From the NCBI GenBank assembly GCA_020853575.1, contig JADYYP010000045.1, positions 1 through 64,000 on the forward strand: a stretch of DNA of 64,000 bases. Reading direction: 5' to 3'. Below are positions 55,593 to 64,000 of the stretch, piece after piece (the stretch's first letter is position 1; the number at the start of each line of letters is the position of its first letter). Position numbers and translations under genes: made by a program. The notes under the pieces are model-generated. The model saw only the letters and a list, made by a program, of their open reading frames with translations, was not told where the DNA came from and made no database searches. Source of the stretch: Planctomycetota bacterium. Lineage in GTDB: Bacteria; Planctomycetota; UBA1135; GCA-002686595.

Positions 55593-57443
55593 ATGCTGCT
55601 TTGCCCTTGGATCGCCGCTTTCGCCGTCTGCCTGCCGACCTCGCAAGCGAAGAAGGCCAGCGAGGACCAGGCCGCGCACCTGAGCCTGCTCAGCGTCACG
55701 GAATGGGCTGCGCTGGTCGAGCGCGACCGGCGCGCGACGTTTGCCTTGCGCACCGTGCCCGAGGCGCTGCGCGAGCTCGAGCGGGAGGAGTCGAGCGAGC
55801 GCGCGAAGTGCGCCGCGGTGCTGGCCTTGGGGTACGCGAAGGCCACTGCCGAGCGCCCGCGCATCCAAGCCCTGGCCGACAACTCCAAGGGCGAGCTCAA
55901 GAGCGCTGCGATCTGGGCGCTGGGCGCGCTGGGGACCGCCTCCGATGTCGCCAAGCTGATCGACTTCGCGGGTCGGCGCGCGGCCGTTGCCGAAGCCGGA
56001 CTGGTCGGCCTGGCGCTGAACGGGACGGGCGAGGCGCTGGCGCACGTCCGCGGTCTGGCCGCGGACGAAGCAAATCCACTGGCGCGCGTCGCCAAAGATG
56101 CGGTGGGACTGGTGTCCCAGCCGCCGCAAGAGTCGGAGCTCGCTCGGGCTGTGCTCGAACTGCGCTTCGACGCGGCGCGGCGCTTCGGGCTCATCGATGG
56201 ACAAGCGTGGGAGGTGCTGATCGTCGACGACCTCGCCAAGCATCAGAAATTCCTCTCGCGCGTGATCTATCGGGCCGGGTCCGAGGTCCGCCGCCCCGGT
56301 ATCCGGGATCACTATCTCGAGATCGCGCTGGCCGGGGCTCCACCGGAACGTCTGCGTGGCGTGGTCAACGCGCTGCCGACCGAGCTCGCCCAGTTGATCG
56401 AAAACGACTTGTTTCGGCCGCTGGACGACAAGGAGTGGGGCGTGCTGGTCGACGAGATCGTCCGGCGCGGCCTCGAACCCCTGACGGAGGCGGTGCTGCG
56501 CGAGGCCTTCACCATCCCCGCGCTGCGCGACGAGTGCGCCGCGGCTCTGGCGCGCGGCGGGGCGCGAGGCGCGATGCTCTTGCTCGACGTCGCGGTGCGC
56601 TCCGACGACGAGGGCGAACGAGCGCATGCCGCGCGCGCGCTGGGAGAGGCGGGCGGCGAAACGTCACTGCCGACCCTGGCCGCGCTCGAGGACGACGCTG
56701 CTCCAAAGGTGCGCGCGGAGGCTCTCGTGGCGCGCGCGCGCCTGGGAGATCCGAAGGCTCTTTCGTTGCTCCGCGCACGACTGGGGCTGGACGAGGCCAA
56801 GCCCAGGCAGGCCGAGTTGCACGCCGATGCCTCGGCGCTGGTCGAGTCACTCACGCGCGTCGCCGGTGACCCGCGGATCCGCGACCTGGTACTCGCACTC
56901 TCGGCGCGGGCACCACTGCGCGTGCGCTTCGAGTTGGCGGTCGAGCTGGCGCTCGCCGGCCACGAGGAGTCCAAGGCGCTGGTGCGCGAAACGCTGCGCA
57001 ACGAACGGCCCAGCGGCGCCGTGGGTGCGCGCGCGATCGCCGCGCTGGCGAAGGACGCTCGGGCGGAGGACGTTGCGCTGGCGCGAGAGCTGTTCCCCTT
57101 GGGCGACGATCTGGACGTGGACGTCGAGCTCGCCTGCTTCCTGATCCGCGCCAAGGACGCCGAGATCCTGCCGCTCTTGCGCTCCGCGCTGTGGAGCGAG
57201 CCGTGGAACCGCAGCATCGTCAGCGGCGCACTGTGGGTCGAGGTCCTGGGCATCGACGGACTGCGTTTGGAGCTCGGGCGGCCGCCGTCGGGGTCCAGCC
57301 CACGCGACGTTCGACGCGTGGGGTTCGCTCTCGGCGAGTGGGGTGGGATGGCGCAGGTCGACTGGCTCAGCGCGCGCGTCGGCGCCGCCGATCCGGCGCT
57401 GCAGGGCGCGGTCCTGGGAGCCCTGGGAGCGCGGACCCATTGA
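55593..57443 (+). CDS. Secreted HEAT-repeat protein
   Basis: Predicted 616 residues from the ATG at 55593, with GAGGGG 8 bases upstream; the longer frame from 55518 lacks this. The N-terminus MLLCPWIAAFAVCLPTSQA looks like a Sec signal peptide. The remainder is almost wholly HEAT/armadillo-like helical repeats (for example ALRDECAAALARGGARGAM and APKVRAEALVARARLGDPKAL). No enzymatic motif is visible. A TAGCAT box lies at 55506-55511. It may be a periplasmic scaffold, and is different in length and sequence from the HEAT lipoprotein at 45308. Confidence 0.75.
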   Translation: MLLCPWIAAFAVCLPTSQAKKASEDQAAHLSLLSVTEWAALVERDRRATFALRTVPEALRELEREESSERAKCAAVLALGYAKATAERPRIQALADNSKGELKSAAIWALGALGTASDVAKLIDFAGRRAAVAEAGLVGLALNGTGEALAHVRGLAADEANPLARVAKDAVGLVSQPPQESELARAVLELRFDAARRFGLIDGQAWEVLIVDDLAKHQKFLSRVIYRAGSEVRRPGIRDHYLEIALAGAPPERLRGVVNALPTELAQLIENDLFRPLDDKEWGVLVDEIVRRGLEPLTEAVLREAFTIPALRDECAAALARGGARGAMLLLDVAVRSDDEGERAHAARALGEAGGETSLPTLAALEDDAAPKVRAEALVARARLGDPKALSLLRARLGLDEAKPRQAELHADASALVESLTRVAGDPRIRDLVLALSARAPLRVRFELAVELALAGHEESKALVRETLRNERPSGAVGARAIAALAKDARAEDVALARELFPLGDDLDVDVELACFLIRAKDAEILPLLRSALWSEPWNRSIVSGALWVEVLGIDGLRLELGRPPSGSSPRDVRRVGFALGEWGGMAQVDWLSARVGAADPALQGAVLGALGARTH

Positions 57444-57487
57444 GTGCCCAGCGGCGAAGCGCGCCTCGCGACTCGGAGTGCGTCTGC

Positions 57488-57493
57488 TACAGT
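57488..57493 (+). promoter_or_regulatory. Candidate -10 box of the arginase gene
   Basis: TACAGT in context TGCTACAGTCGC, 59 bases before the GTG start at 57553. Confidence 0.35.
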
Positions 57494-57552
57494 CGCCGGT
57501 CTGGCGCGCGCACTGCGGTGCGCCGCGAGAGCGGAGCGTTGAGGACAACTGC

Positions 57553-58464
57553 GTGGCCAACAAAGTCGCGATGATCGGAGTGCCCATGGACCTCGGCGGG
57601 GGCCGCCGCGGCGTGGACATGGGACCGAGCGCGATGCGCATCGCCGGGCTCGAGGACGGTGTTCGGCGCCTGGGGCTGGACTACGAGGACCGCGGCAACG
57701 TCGCCGTTCCGGCGCCGGAGTCGCGCGTTCCGCTCAACCCCAAGGCGCGCTTCCTGGCGGAGATCTCGCGCGCTTGCCGGCGGTTGCGCGCGCGTGTGGA
57801 GCGTGTGCTCGAGGACGGCGCCTTTCCCCTGGTCATCGGCGGTGACCACTCGATCGCCATCGGGACGGTCGCGGCCATCAGCTCCTTCCACCATCGGCGC
57901 GGTCAGAGGGTCGGGCTGATCTGGTTCGATGCGCACGGGGACATGAACACTCCGGACACGACACCCTCGGGGAACATCCACGGCATGCCGTGCGCGTCGA
58001 TCCTGGGGCGCGGCGCGCCCGAGCTGGTCGGCCTGGGAGACGTGGTGCCCATGGTCGACCCCTCCAAGGCCGTGATCGTCGGCGTGCGCGACCTCGATCA
58101 ATTCGAGCGCGAGGAGATCAAGTCCACCGGCGTGAAGGTGTTCACCATGCGGGACATCGACATGTGGGGCATGAACGACGTGATGCGCCGCGCGCTGGCC
58201 ATCGCGACCGATGGAACCGCCGGATTCCACCTGTCGTTCGACATGGACGGAACCGATCCGAGTGTCGCGCCCGGAGTGGGCACGCCGGTGCTCGGCGGGA
58301 CCGACCTGCGCGAGTCCCATCTGGTGATGGAGCACGCCTGCGAGTCGGGCCGATTGCTCGGGCTCGAGGTGACCGAGATCAATCCGATCCTCGACGAACG
58401 CAACAAGACCGCCGAGTTCGCGGTGCAGCTGGTGCTGTCGGCGATGGGCAAGAGGATCCTCTAG
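57553..58464 (+). CDS. rocF: Arginase
   Basis: Predicted 303 residues from the GTG at 57553, with GAGG 8 bases upstream. The binuclear manganese site is complete: GGDHSIAIG, WFDAHGDMNTP and SFDMDGTDPSVAPG. GNIHGMPCASILG and the C-terminal EVTEINPILDERNKT are closer to arginase than to agmatinase. It hydrolyses arginine to ornithine and urea; the related formiminoglutamase and agmatinase activities cannot be excluded. Nine bases separate it from the exporter permease gene, so all four genes to 62325 may form one transcript. Confidence 0.88.
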   Translation: MANKVAMIGVPMDLGGGRRGVDMGPSAMRIAGLEDGVRRLGLDYEDRGNVAVPAPESRVPLNPKARFLAEISRACRRLRARVERVLEDGAFPLVIGGDHSIAIGTVAAISSFHHRRGQRVGLIWFDAHGDMNTPDTTPSGNIHGMPCASILGRGAPELVGLGDVVPMVDPSKAVIVGVRDLDQFEREEIKSTGVKVFTMRDIDMWGMNDVMRRALAIATDGTAGFHLSFDMDGTDPSVAPGVGTPVLGGTDLRESHLVMEHACESGRLLGLEVTEINPILDERNKTAEFAVQLVLSAMGKRIL

Positions 58465-58473
58465 GGGCGTCGC

Positions 58474-59334
58474 GTGTTCGAACTGCTTCGCTCGATCGCC
58501 AAGAACAAGCGCTTGCTGCGCGACTTCGTCGTGCGCGACATCAAGGGGCGCTACATCGGGTCGTCGATGGGCTTCTTCTGGTCGGTGATCTTCCCGCTGA
58601 TCAACCTGGCCATCTACACCTTCGTGTTCCGCTTCGTGCTCAAGTCGCGCTGGAGCGACCAGCAGCCGGACACGCACGTGGTGATGCTGATGTTCCTCGG
58701 CATCGTGGTCTGGACGGCCTATTCGGAGACGATTTCGCGCTCGACCAACTCACTGGTCGAGAACGCCAACCTCATCCAGAAGGTCGTGTTTCCCTCGGAG
58801 ATCCTGCCGGTGTACTTGGCGATCTCGTCCTGGATCAACATGTGCATCGGGCTCGTGTTCGTGGTCCTGGGCGTGGTCTACATCGGGTACATCGACCCGC
58901 TGCCCGCTCCGGAACGCGCCGCCGCTCCCGGCGATCCGCAATACATGCCGCTGGCGTTGGGCGCCCCGCTGGTGCTCTTGCCGCTGATGTTCGCGCTGCA
59001 GTTCCTGTTGGCCACGGGCATTGGCTACTTGCTCTCGGCGCTCAACCTGTTCGTGCGCGACGTGTACCACTTGGTCGGCGTGTTCCTGACCGTGTGGATG
59101 TTCGCCACGCCGATCTTCTATTCCGGGGCCGTGGTGCAGCGTCAGGGCTTCGGCTGGATGCTGGAGATCAACCCGATGTGCTGGTTGGTCGACGCCTATC
59201 GCTCGATCGTGCTGTACGCGCAGTGGCCGGACTTCGGGTTGCTCGCGCGCTTCGCGCTGGTGGCCCTGGTGGTGTTCAGCGTGGGCATCGCCTTCTTCAT
59301 GAAGCAGAAGCGCCGCTTCCCCGACTTGCTCTGA
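58474..59334 (+). CDS. wzm: ABC-2 type polysaccharide export permease (Wzm-like)
   Basis: Predicted 286 residues from a GTG with AGGGG 6 bases upstream. It opens FVVRDIKGRYIGSSMGFFWS, an amphipathic gate-helix segment conserved in Wzm/TagG/KpsM-type permeases, followed by six membrane helices. The loop around LPAPERAAAPGDPQYM is somewhat long. It forms the channel for undecaprenyl-linked O-antigen or a similar glycan across the inner membrane with the ATPase encoded 10 bases downstream. Confidence 0.92.
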   Translation: MFELLRSIAKNKRLLRDFVVRDIKGRYIGSSMGFFWSVIFPLINLAIYTFVFRFVLKSRWSDQQPDTHVVMLMFLGIVVWTAYSETISRSTNSLVENANLIQKVVFPSEILPVYLAISSWINMCIGLVFVVLGVVYIGYIDPLPAPERAAAPGDPQYMPLALGAPLVLLPLMFALQFLLATGIGYLLSALNLFVRDVYHLVGVFLTVWMFATPIFYSGAVVQRQGFGWMLEINPMCWLVDAYRSIVLYAQWPDFGLLARFALVALVVFSVGIAFFMKQKRRFPDLL

Positions 59335-59344
59335 GGCACCGACC

Positions 59345-60637
59345 ATGGGAACCGACGGACAATCCCAAGCGGCGCGCGGTGGAAGCGCGATCTTCGCGCA
59401 GAACCTCTCGAAGAGCTACCGCATCTACGCCAAGCCGATCCATCGACTGTGGGACGCGCTGTTCGGCGCCTCGCGCTTCCAGGAGTTCTGGGCGGTGCGC
59501 AACGTGTACCTGGACATCCCGCACGGCAGCACGGTGGGCATCATCGGCGAGAACGGCGCTGGCAAGAGCACGTTGCTCAAGCTCCTGACCGGCATCACCG
59601 CGCCGACCACCGGCACGGTGCAGGTCCAGGGGCGCATCGCGTCGCTGCTCGAACTCGGCGCGGGGTTCCACCCCGAATTCACCGGTCGCGAGAACATCCA
59701 CCTCAATTGCTCGATCCTGGGCATGTCGCCCGAGGAGATCGAGGAGCGCTTCGACAAGATCGTGGCCTTCAGCGAGCTGGGCGACTTCATCGAGCGACCG
59801 GTCAAGACCTACAGCTCCGGGATGTACGTGCGCTTGGGCTTCTCGGTGGCCTCCAGCGTCGACCCCGACATCCTGATCATCGACGAGGCGCTGTCGGTCG
59901 GCGACGAGCACTTCCGCGGCAAGTGCACCAACAAGCTCAACGAGTTCCGCGAGCGCGGCAAGACGATCATCTTCGTCAGCCACGACATGGGCGCGGTCAA
60001 GTCCATGTGTCAGTGGGTGGTGTTGATGGACAAGGGGCAGGTGCTCGAGCAGGGATCGGCGGAGAAGGTCGCCGACGAGTACCTCAAGCGCGCCCACGCC
60101 CGCGGCAACGAGCGCCTGTCGCTGATCAACCGCGGCTCGAGCGAGTACCCGCGCTGGGGCTCGGGCGAGCTCGAGACCACCGCCATCGAGTTCCTCGACG
60201 AGCACGGCGCGCCCACGCAGGTGCTGCACACGGCTCGCGCCTTCACCGTGCGCATCCACTGGCGCGCGCACAAGGACTGCGCCAAGCCGGTTTTCGGCAT
60301 CGGCATCTACCGTTCCGATGGCACGTACATCCACGGGTCGAACCACCACTGGCGCAACGAGCCGATCGAGCTCGCACAGGTCAAGGCCGGCGAAAAGGGC
60401 GTGGTCGAGCTGCGCTGCGACTTCCTGCCGATGCTCCACGGCCAGTACTATTTGACGACCTTCCTGTACGACCACTCCAAGCCCGCACCGACGCCGATCG
60501 ATCACCGCGAACACGCCTTCACCTTCGAGGTGCTCGACGTGCGCCGTAGCCAACACGGCCTGTTCCACTTGCCTTTCCAGTGGCGGGTCACGCGCGAATT
60601 CGCGGGAGCGGAGTCGGTCGCGGAGTCTCGCTCGTGA
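59345..60637 (+). CDS. wzt: Polysaccharide export ATPase with C-terminal carbohydrate-binding domain (Wzt-like)
   Basis: Predicted 430 residues. The ATPase half has Walker A GENGAGKSTLLKLLTG, FHPEFTGRENIHLN, signature YSSGMYVRLGFSVA, Walker B ILIIDEALSVGD and switch His VSHDMG. Residues from about 265 to 425 form the Wzt C-terminal beta-sandwich (FTVRIHWRAHKDC and YVRSDGT-type strands, ending in a FHLPFQWRV block). In E. coli O9a this domain reads the modified non-reducing end of the finished glycan. The stop overlaps the GTG of the next gene by 4 bases (GTGA). Confidence 0.93.
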   Translation: MGTDGQSQAARGGSAIFAQNLSKSYRIYAKPIHRLWDALFGASRFQEFWAVRNVYLDIPHGSTVGIIGENGAGKSTLLKLLTGITAPTTGTVQVQGRIASLLELGAGFHPEFTGRENIHLNCSILGMSPEEIEERFDKIVAFSELGDFIERPVKTYSSGMYVRLGFSVASSVDPDILIIDEALSVGDEHFRGKCTNKLNEFRERGKTIIFVSHDMGAVKSMCQWVVLMDKGQVLEQGSAEKVADEYLKRAHARGNERLSLINRGSSEYPRWGSGELETTAIEFLDEHGAPTQVLHTARAFTVRIHWRAHKDCAKPVFGIGIYRSDGTYIHGSNHHWRNEPIELAQVKAGEKGVVELRCDFLPMLHGQYYLTTFLYDHSKPAPTPIDHREHAFTFEVLDVRRSQHGLFHLPFQWRVTREFAGAESVAESRS

Positions 60638-62325
60638 ACGATTCGGTGCTCGCCCTCCCGTTCGACCAGTACCAGCGCTATCGCCTGGTGAGTGACCTGC
60701 TGCGCCAATTGCGCGGATCGGGCGCGCCCCTGCGCGTGCTCGATGTCGGTGGGCGGACCGCGGTGCTGCGCGATTTCCTGCCCGACGCGCGGATCGAGTT
60801 GGTCGACATGGAGGCGAACGCGGTCAGCGGGCTGGTCTTGGGAGATGGCAGCCGCTTGCCGTTCAAGGACGCGGCCTTCGACGCCGTGTGCGCCTTCGAC
60901 ACGCTCGAGCACGTACCCCCGGCGCGGCGCGAGGCATTCGTCGCGGAATGCCGTCGCGTGGCGCGGTCGTGGGTGATCCTCGCTGGCCCCTACGCTGCCC
61001 CGCGCGTCGAGGAGGCCGAGCAAGTGCTGCAGAACTTCCTCGAGCGCAAGTTGGGCCAACGCCATCGTTATCTGGACGAACACTTGCACCACGGACTGCC
61101 GCTGCGAGCGGCGGTCGAGAGCCAGCTGCAGGCTCTGGGGGCGCGCACCACGAGCATCGGTCACGGCAATCTCGATCGATGGTTGGTGCTGCAATGCCTG
61201 TCGATGTACCTCGACTACGATCCGGCGTTGCGTGAGCTCGGCCGCGATTTCCAGCGCTTCTACAACGCCTCGCTGTACGCCTCGGACCACGCCGAGCCGG
61301 TCTATCGCCACGTGGTCGTGGCGGCCTTGGGCTCCGCGGCGCTGCCCGCTTCCGCCCAACTCCTCGACGCGCCGATCGCGCCAGCTGGCGTGCTGCGCAC
61401 GGCCTTCGATCTGGCGGGCGAGCTCGTGCACTTCGACCGCGAGCGCCAGCATTGGAGCGAGGAGCGCGCGGAGTTCCAGCGCGTGGTCGAGTCGCTCGGG
61501 CACGACTTGGAGGGCCACCGAGCGGCGCTGCGCAACGTTCAGACCGATCGCGACAACCTGGCCGCGGCATTGAGCTCCCAGGAACGCGATCTGCGCAGCG
61601 AGATCGCGGGCTTGGAGCGCGTGATCGTCGACCTGCGCCACGACCTGGGCTCGCACCAAACGGCCTTGTCCACCGCGCGCGGCCAGAAGGACGAGCTCCG
61701 ACGACTGCACTCGCACTCCGAGGCCGAGTATCGCGTGCTCGAAAGCGAGGTGCTCGCGCTGCGCCAGGCGCACGCGGATCTCTCGAGCGACCTCGAGGGT
61801 CACCGAGGGCTGGTTCGCGATCTGGAGAACGATCTGGCAGGCCATCGCCAAGTCGTGACCGAGTTGCGGAGCAGCCTCGAAGGTTTGCAGGCCGTCGAAG
61901 TCGAGCTGCGGCGCGAGCTCGAGACGCTGCGCTCGACCGAGCGCGGGCTGCGCGACGAACTGCGGGCTCGCGTGAGTGACTTGAGCGCGACGCTCGCGGA
62001 CCTCGATGGCCATCGGCTGGCTCTGGCGTCGCTGCAAGGCGACTTGGATGGGCACCGGCGCGCGCTGGCGGACACCCGCGCCGACTTGGAGGGGCACCGC
62101 GCGGAGATGGCGGGATTGCGGGCCGAGTTGAACGAGGAGCGCGCCCGCCGCGCGCACCTCGAGGCCTCGCTCTCGCAGTCGGATTCGGAGCTGCGGCGCA
62201 CCCTGGCCTTCGCCAACGGGCTCGAGCAGAGCCTCGCGCAACGCGAAGTGGTCTACGAGCAATTGCGCGCCGAGTTGCGCAGCCGACGCCGCAATCTGGT
62301 GCGTGTGTTCCGTCCGCCGCACTGA
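60634..62325 (+). CDS. SAM methyltransferase fused to a long coiled coil with a 14-residue repeat
   Basis: Predicted 563 residues from the GTG at 60634. Residues about 15-130 are a class I methyltransferase: SAM loop LRVLDVGGRTAVLRDF, LPFKDAAFDAVCAFDTLEHV and a final ILAGPY strand. Residues about 265-545 are predicted almost continuous coiled coil. A repeat with 14-residue spacing runs from 386 to about 503. Its best copies are DLEGHR at 386, DLAGHR at 400, DLDGHR at 456 and 470 and DLEGHR at 484; more degenerate copies occupy 414, 428, 442 and 498. An isolated DLEGHR lies at 291. The C-terminus is basic (RSRRRNLVRVF). Coupling to wzt suggests a chain-capping/length-control protein like WbdD, though no kinase domain is seen. 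Confidence 0.8.
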   Translation: MNDSVLALPFDQYQRYRLVSDLLRQLRGSGAPLRVLDVGGRTAVLRDFLPDARIELVDMEANAVSGLVLGDGSRLPFKDAAFDAVCAFDTLEHVPPARREAFVAECRRVARSWVILAGPYAAPRVEEAEQVLQNFLERKLGQRHRYLDEHLHHGLPLRAAVESQLQALGARTTSIGHGNLDRWLVLQCLSMYLDYDPALRELGRDFQRFYNASLYASDHAEPVYRHVVVAALGSAALPASAQLLDAPIAPAGVLRTAFDLAGELVHFDRERQHWSEERAEFQRVVESLGHDLEGHRAALRNVQTDRDNLAAALSSQERDLRSEIAGLERVIVDLRHDLGSHQTALSTARGQKDELRRLHSHSEAEYRVLESEVLALRQAHADLSSDLEGHRGLVRDLENDLAGHRQVVTELRSSLEGLQAVEVELRRELETLRSTERGLRDELRARVSDLSATLADLDGHRLALASLQGDLDGHRRALADTRADLEGHRAEMAGLRAELNEERARRAHLEASLSQSDSELRRTLAFANGLEQSLAQREVVYEQLRAELRSRRRNLVRVFRPPH

Positions 62326-62349
62326 GCGCGGCCGACCGGCGCGCGGCGC

Positions 62350-64000
62350 TCAGCGTTGGTTGCGCTCGAGCACGAGCAGGATCGGGCTTCCCGGCTCGCA
62401 CGCGATTCGGCCGTGCTCGTCGCGCTCGGGGCGCGTCCACGCCAGTCGCCAGCCCGAGCGGGCCGCCAACTCGACTTGGTCTGGCCAGGGTGTTGCGGCG
62501 ACGCGCGGCAGCAGCACGCCCTGCACCACATCGCCGCGCTCGCTCCACGTCGCGCTCCAGGTCCAGTGTTCGGCCCCTGCTCCGCTGACCAGCCACGGAG
62601 CGCGATCGACGGCGCGCGCATCCCACCACGCGCGGGTGGCGTCGCGCCGCGCAACACCCTCGACCAGCGTGGCAAAGCCCTCGGGTGGCGCCACGGGGGC
62701 CAGCTCGGTCAGCCAGCGTTGACGTTGTTCTTCGCTGTGCTTGCGCCCGGTGCCGTCGATCCACGCGAACTCGCCGTCGATGCATAGCCTTCCGCCGGCC
62801 TGCACGTAGCTGCGCAGCGCAGCGATCTCGACGTCGTCCACGACCAGCGCCTGTACCAGCACCAGCAGTGGAAAGCGCGCAACGGTGGCGGCGGAGATCG
62901 CGCTCGACGGCAAGGCGCCCGGCATCGCAGCCTGTTCCTCCGCCGCGTCGATCCAGCGTTTGCGGGCGCTCTCGAGCGTGCCATGTGTCTCTTGCCAGCT
63001 CTGGAAGCGCTTGGGCCAAGTCGAGCCGTCGAGCAGGGCATCGCGCAACCACTGCGCGGCGACGTCGCGCGGCCGGTGGACGATCGCGACTCCACGCGGA
63101 GCCGGACGGTAGCCCGACCATTCCGCGTCGATCTGCCGCACGCCGCGCACGGCCTCGAGCAGCGCACGCGCATGTTCGGGCGCGCGTTCGAGCTCGTCCT
63201 CGCTCCAAATCACGAAGCCGTCGCCGCCGCGCATCCAGTGGTCCCACACGGCGTGTGCGCTGGCAGCTGGACCGCGCGCTTCGCAGAAGGCCGTCGCCCA
63301 CACCGACTGCTCCGGCCGACGCGTGGTGAAAGCGAGCTCGCGCGCATTGCCAACCCGGTAGCACTCGATGAAATCGAGTTGCGGCAGGACGCGCTCGACC
63401 GCGACGCCGCCGAAGGCACTTTGACCGGCGAGGCCGAGCAGGCCGACCGGAGTGCGTGAGTCGAACGCGCGGACGCGCCGCGCGAGTCGCGCGACGAGCT
63501 CGAGGAGCACCTCCTGATGGAAGCGGCGCCGGGCGAGCCACGCGCCGATGGGTTGCGTATCCCCATCGTGCAGCGCGCGCAGCGTCGCGTCGGTCGAGAC
63601 GCTTTCGAGCGCTGGAGCAAGCGTGCCGAACTCGGCCTTCCACCACTTCGTCCAGGCGGCGCGGCAGGTGCTCGACAGGCACACGTCCTCGGGCGCACCG
63701 CCCGGGGTCAAGCCGATCTCGTCACCCAGGGAGACTCCACGGTCGGCGCGCGTGCCACGTTGGACCAGCGCCTGGTCCAGCGTGCGCTCGAGGCGCTCGA
63801 TCGTCGCCGGGTCGGTCAGGCATGGCTCACGCACCAGCCAGCGTTCGTCGCGCGACTCGAGCCAGCGCGTCCAGCGCTCGCGGTAGCGCGCATCCTCGCG
63901 CTCGAGGTGCAGGTCGTTCCGGCCCGGGGCATTGAACACGAAGGTGTCGAGCTGCTCACGTGTCCAGGGCTCCGCGGGCTCATTGCGCATCAGCACCGCG
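62350..64000 (-). CDS. Large hypothetical protein, possibly glycosidase-like (cut by window edge)
   Basis: The open frame runs from the stop at 62350 to the window edge, at least 549 residues, with the true start outside. Visible features include GVSLGDEIGLTPGGAPEDVC near residue 90, PQLDFIECYRVG and a WDHWMRGGDGFVIWSE block. The later region with VQAGGRLCIDGEFAWIDGTG resembles the class I glutaminase-like fold found in beta-galactosidase trimerisation domains. This suggests a TIM-barrel glycosidase of a GHL/GH42-like kind. No catalytic pair can be assigned with confidence. It converges with the methyltransferase gene, 24 bases apart. Confidence 0.55.
   Translation of the reverse strand, partial: AVLMRNEPAEPWTREQLDTFVFNAPGRNDLHLEREDARYRERWTRWLESRDERWLVREPCLTDPATIERLERTLDQALVQRGTRADRGVSLGDEIGLTPGGAPEDVCLSSTCRAAWTKWWKAEFGTLAPALESVSTDATLRALHDGDTQPIGAWLARRRFHQEVLLELVARLARRVRAFDSRTPVGLLGLAGQSAFGGVAVERVLPQLDFIECYRVGNARELAFTTRRPEQSVWATAFCEARGPAASAHAVWDHWMRGGDGFVIWSEDELERAPEHARALLEAVRGVRQIDAEWSGYRPAPRGVAIVHRPRDVAAQWLRDALLDGSTWPKRFQSWQETHGTLESARKRWIDAAEEQAAMPGALPSSAISAATVARFPLLVLVQALVVDDVEIAALRSYVQAGGRLCIDGEFAWIDGTGRKHSEEQRQRWLTELAPVAPPEGFATLVEGVARRDATRAWWDARAVDRAPWLVSGAGAEHWTWSATWSERGDVVQGVLLPRVAATPWPDQVELAARSGWRLAWTRPERDEHGRIACEPGSPILLVLERNQR

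Overview
The window is GC-rich, densely coding bacterial chromosome. The best guess at phylum is Planctomycetota. Two tandem proteins (19389-20699, 20796-22055) pair an N-terminal CxxC zinc ribbon with one membrane helix, HEAT-repeat lipoproteins are frequent, and there is a Kdo transferase, so the cell is probably diderm with a lipid A-type outer membrane. No rRNA is present, so this placement is inference from gene style.

Left edge (1-9642): an accessory island. The C-terminal end of an ISL3-type transposase runs into the 3' end of a DNA adenine/cytosine-N4 methyltransferase gene. That gene closes a tight minus-strand operon: a ribbon-helix-helix protein, a RadC/JAMM protein, a UvrD-type helicase with a PD-(D/E)XK nuclease domain, a GHKL (sacsin-like) ATPase with a DUF3883 tail, and the methyltransferase. 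From radC onward the junctions overlap by 1-4 nt or are 4 nt apart. It looks like a restriction/defence system, and I cannot assign it to a named type. A small coiled-coil gene and tRNA-Cys(GCA) follow.

10365-16470: surface-sugar genes, comprising a fused glutaminase/N-acetyl-sugar amidotransferase, a GT2 glycosyltransferase, a GT39-like membrane protein and a Wzx-type flippase. 16581-22055: small membrane and NIL-domain proteins, a gamma-glutamyltranspeptidase lipoprotein and the zinc-ribbon pair. 22195-28334: uvrB and uvrC, separated by an unknown protein and a DUF2325-like protein. 28491-36880: another GT39-like protein, a TMEM175-like channel, a DUF3187 protein, a Xer recombinase, a DksA/TraR zinc-finger protein, lspA, pyrD and a response regulator. 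37069-43194: secA, a palindromic repeat cluster that supplies secA's last codons and stop, the Kdo transferase gene and metK. 43527-51072: a pseudopilin, a UbiA-type prenyltransferase, and a five-gene minus-strand operon joining a Fe(III)-type ABC importer to a pentaheme cytochrome c and a HEAT lipoprotein. 51297-64000: aspartate aminotransferase, threonine aldolase, phosphomannomutase, HEAT protein, arginase, and a Wzm/Wzt O-antigen exporter whose ATPase gene overlaps a methyltransferase/coiled-coil protein resembling the WbdD chain-length ruler arrangement.

Regulation: many starts are preceded by a TAnnnT box. At several genes (uvrB, uvrC, pyrD) it lies only 6-8 nt before the ATG, which suggests leaderless mRNAs. 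Two promoters (dksA-like gene, metK) also show a -35-like TTGnnn at 16-17 nt.
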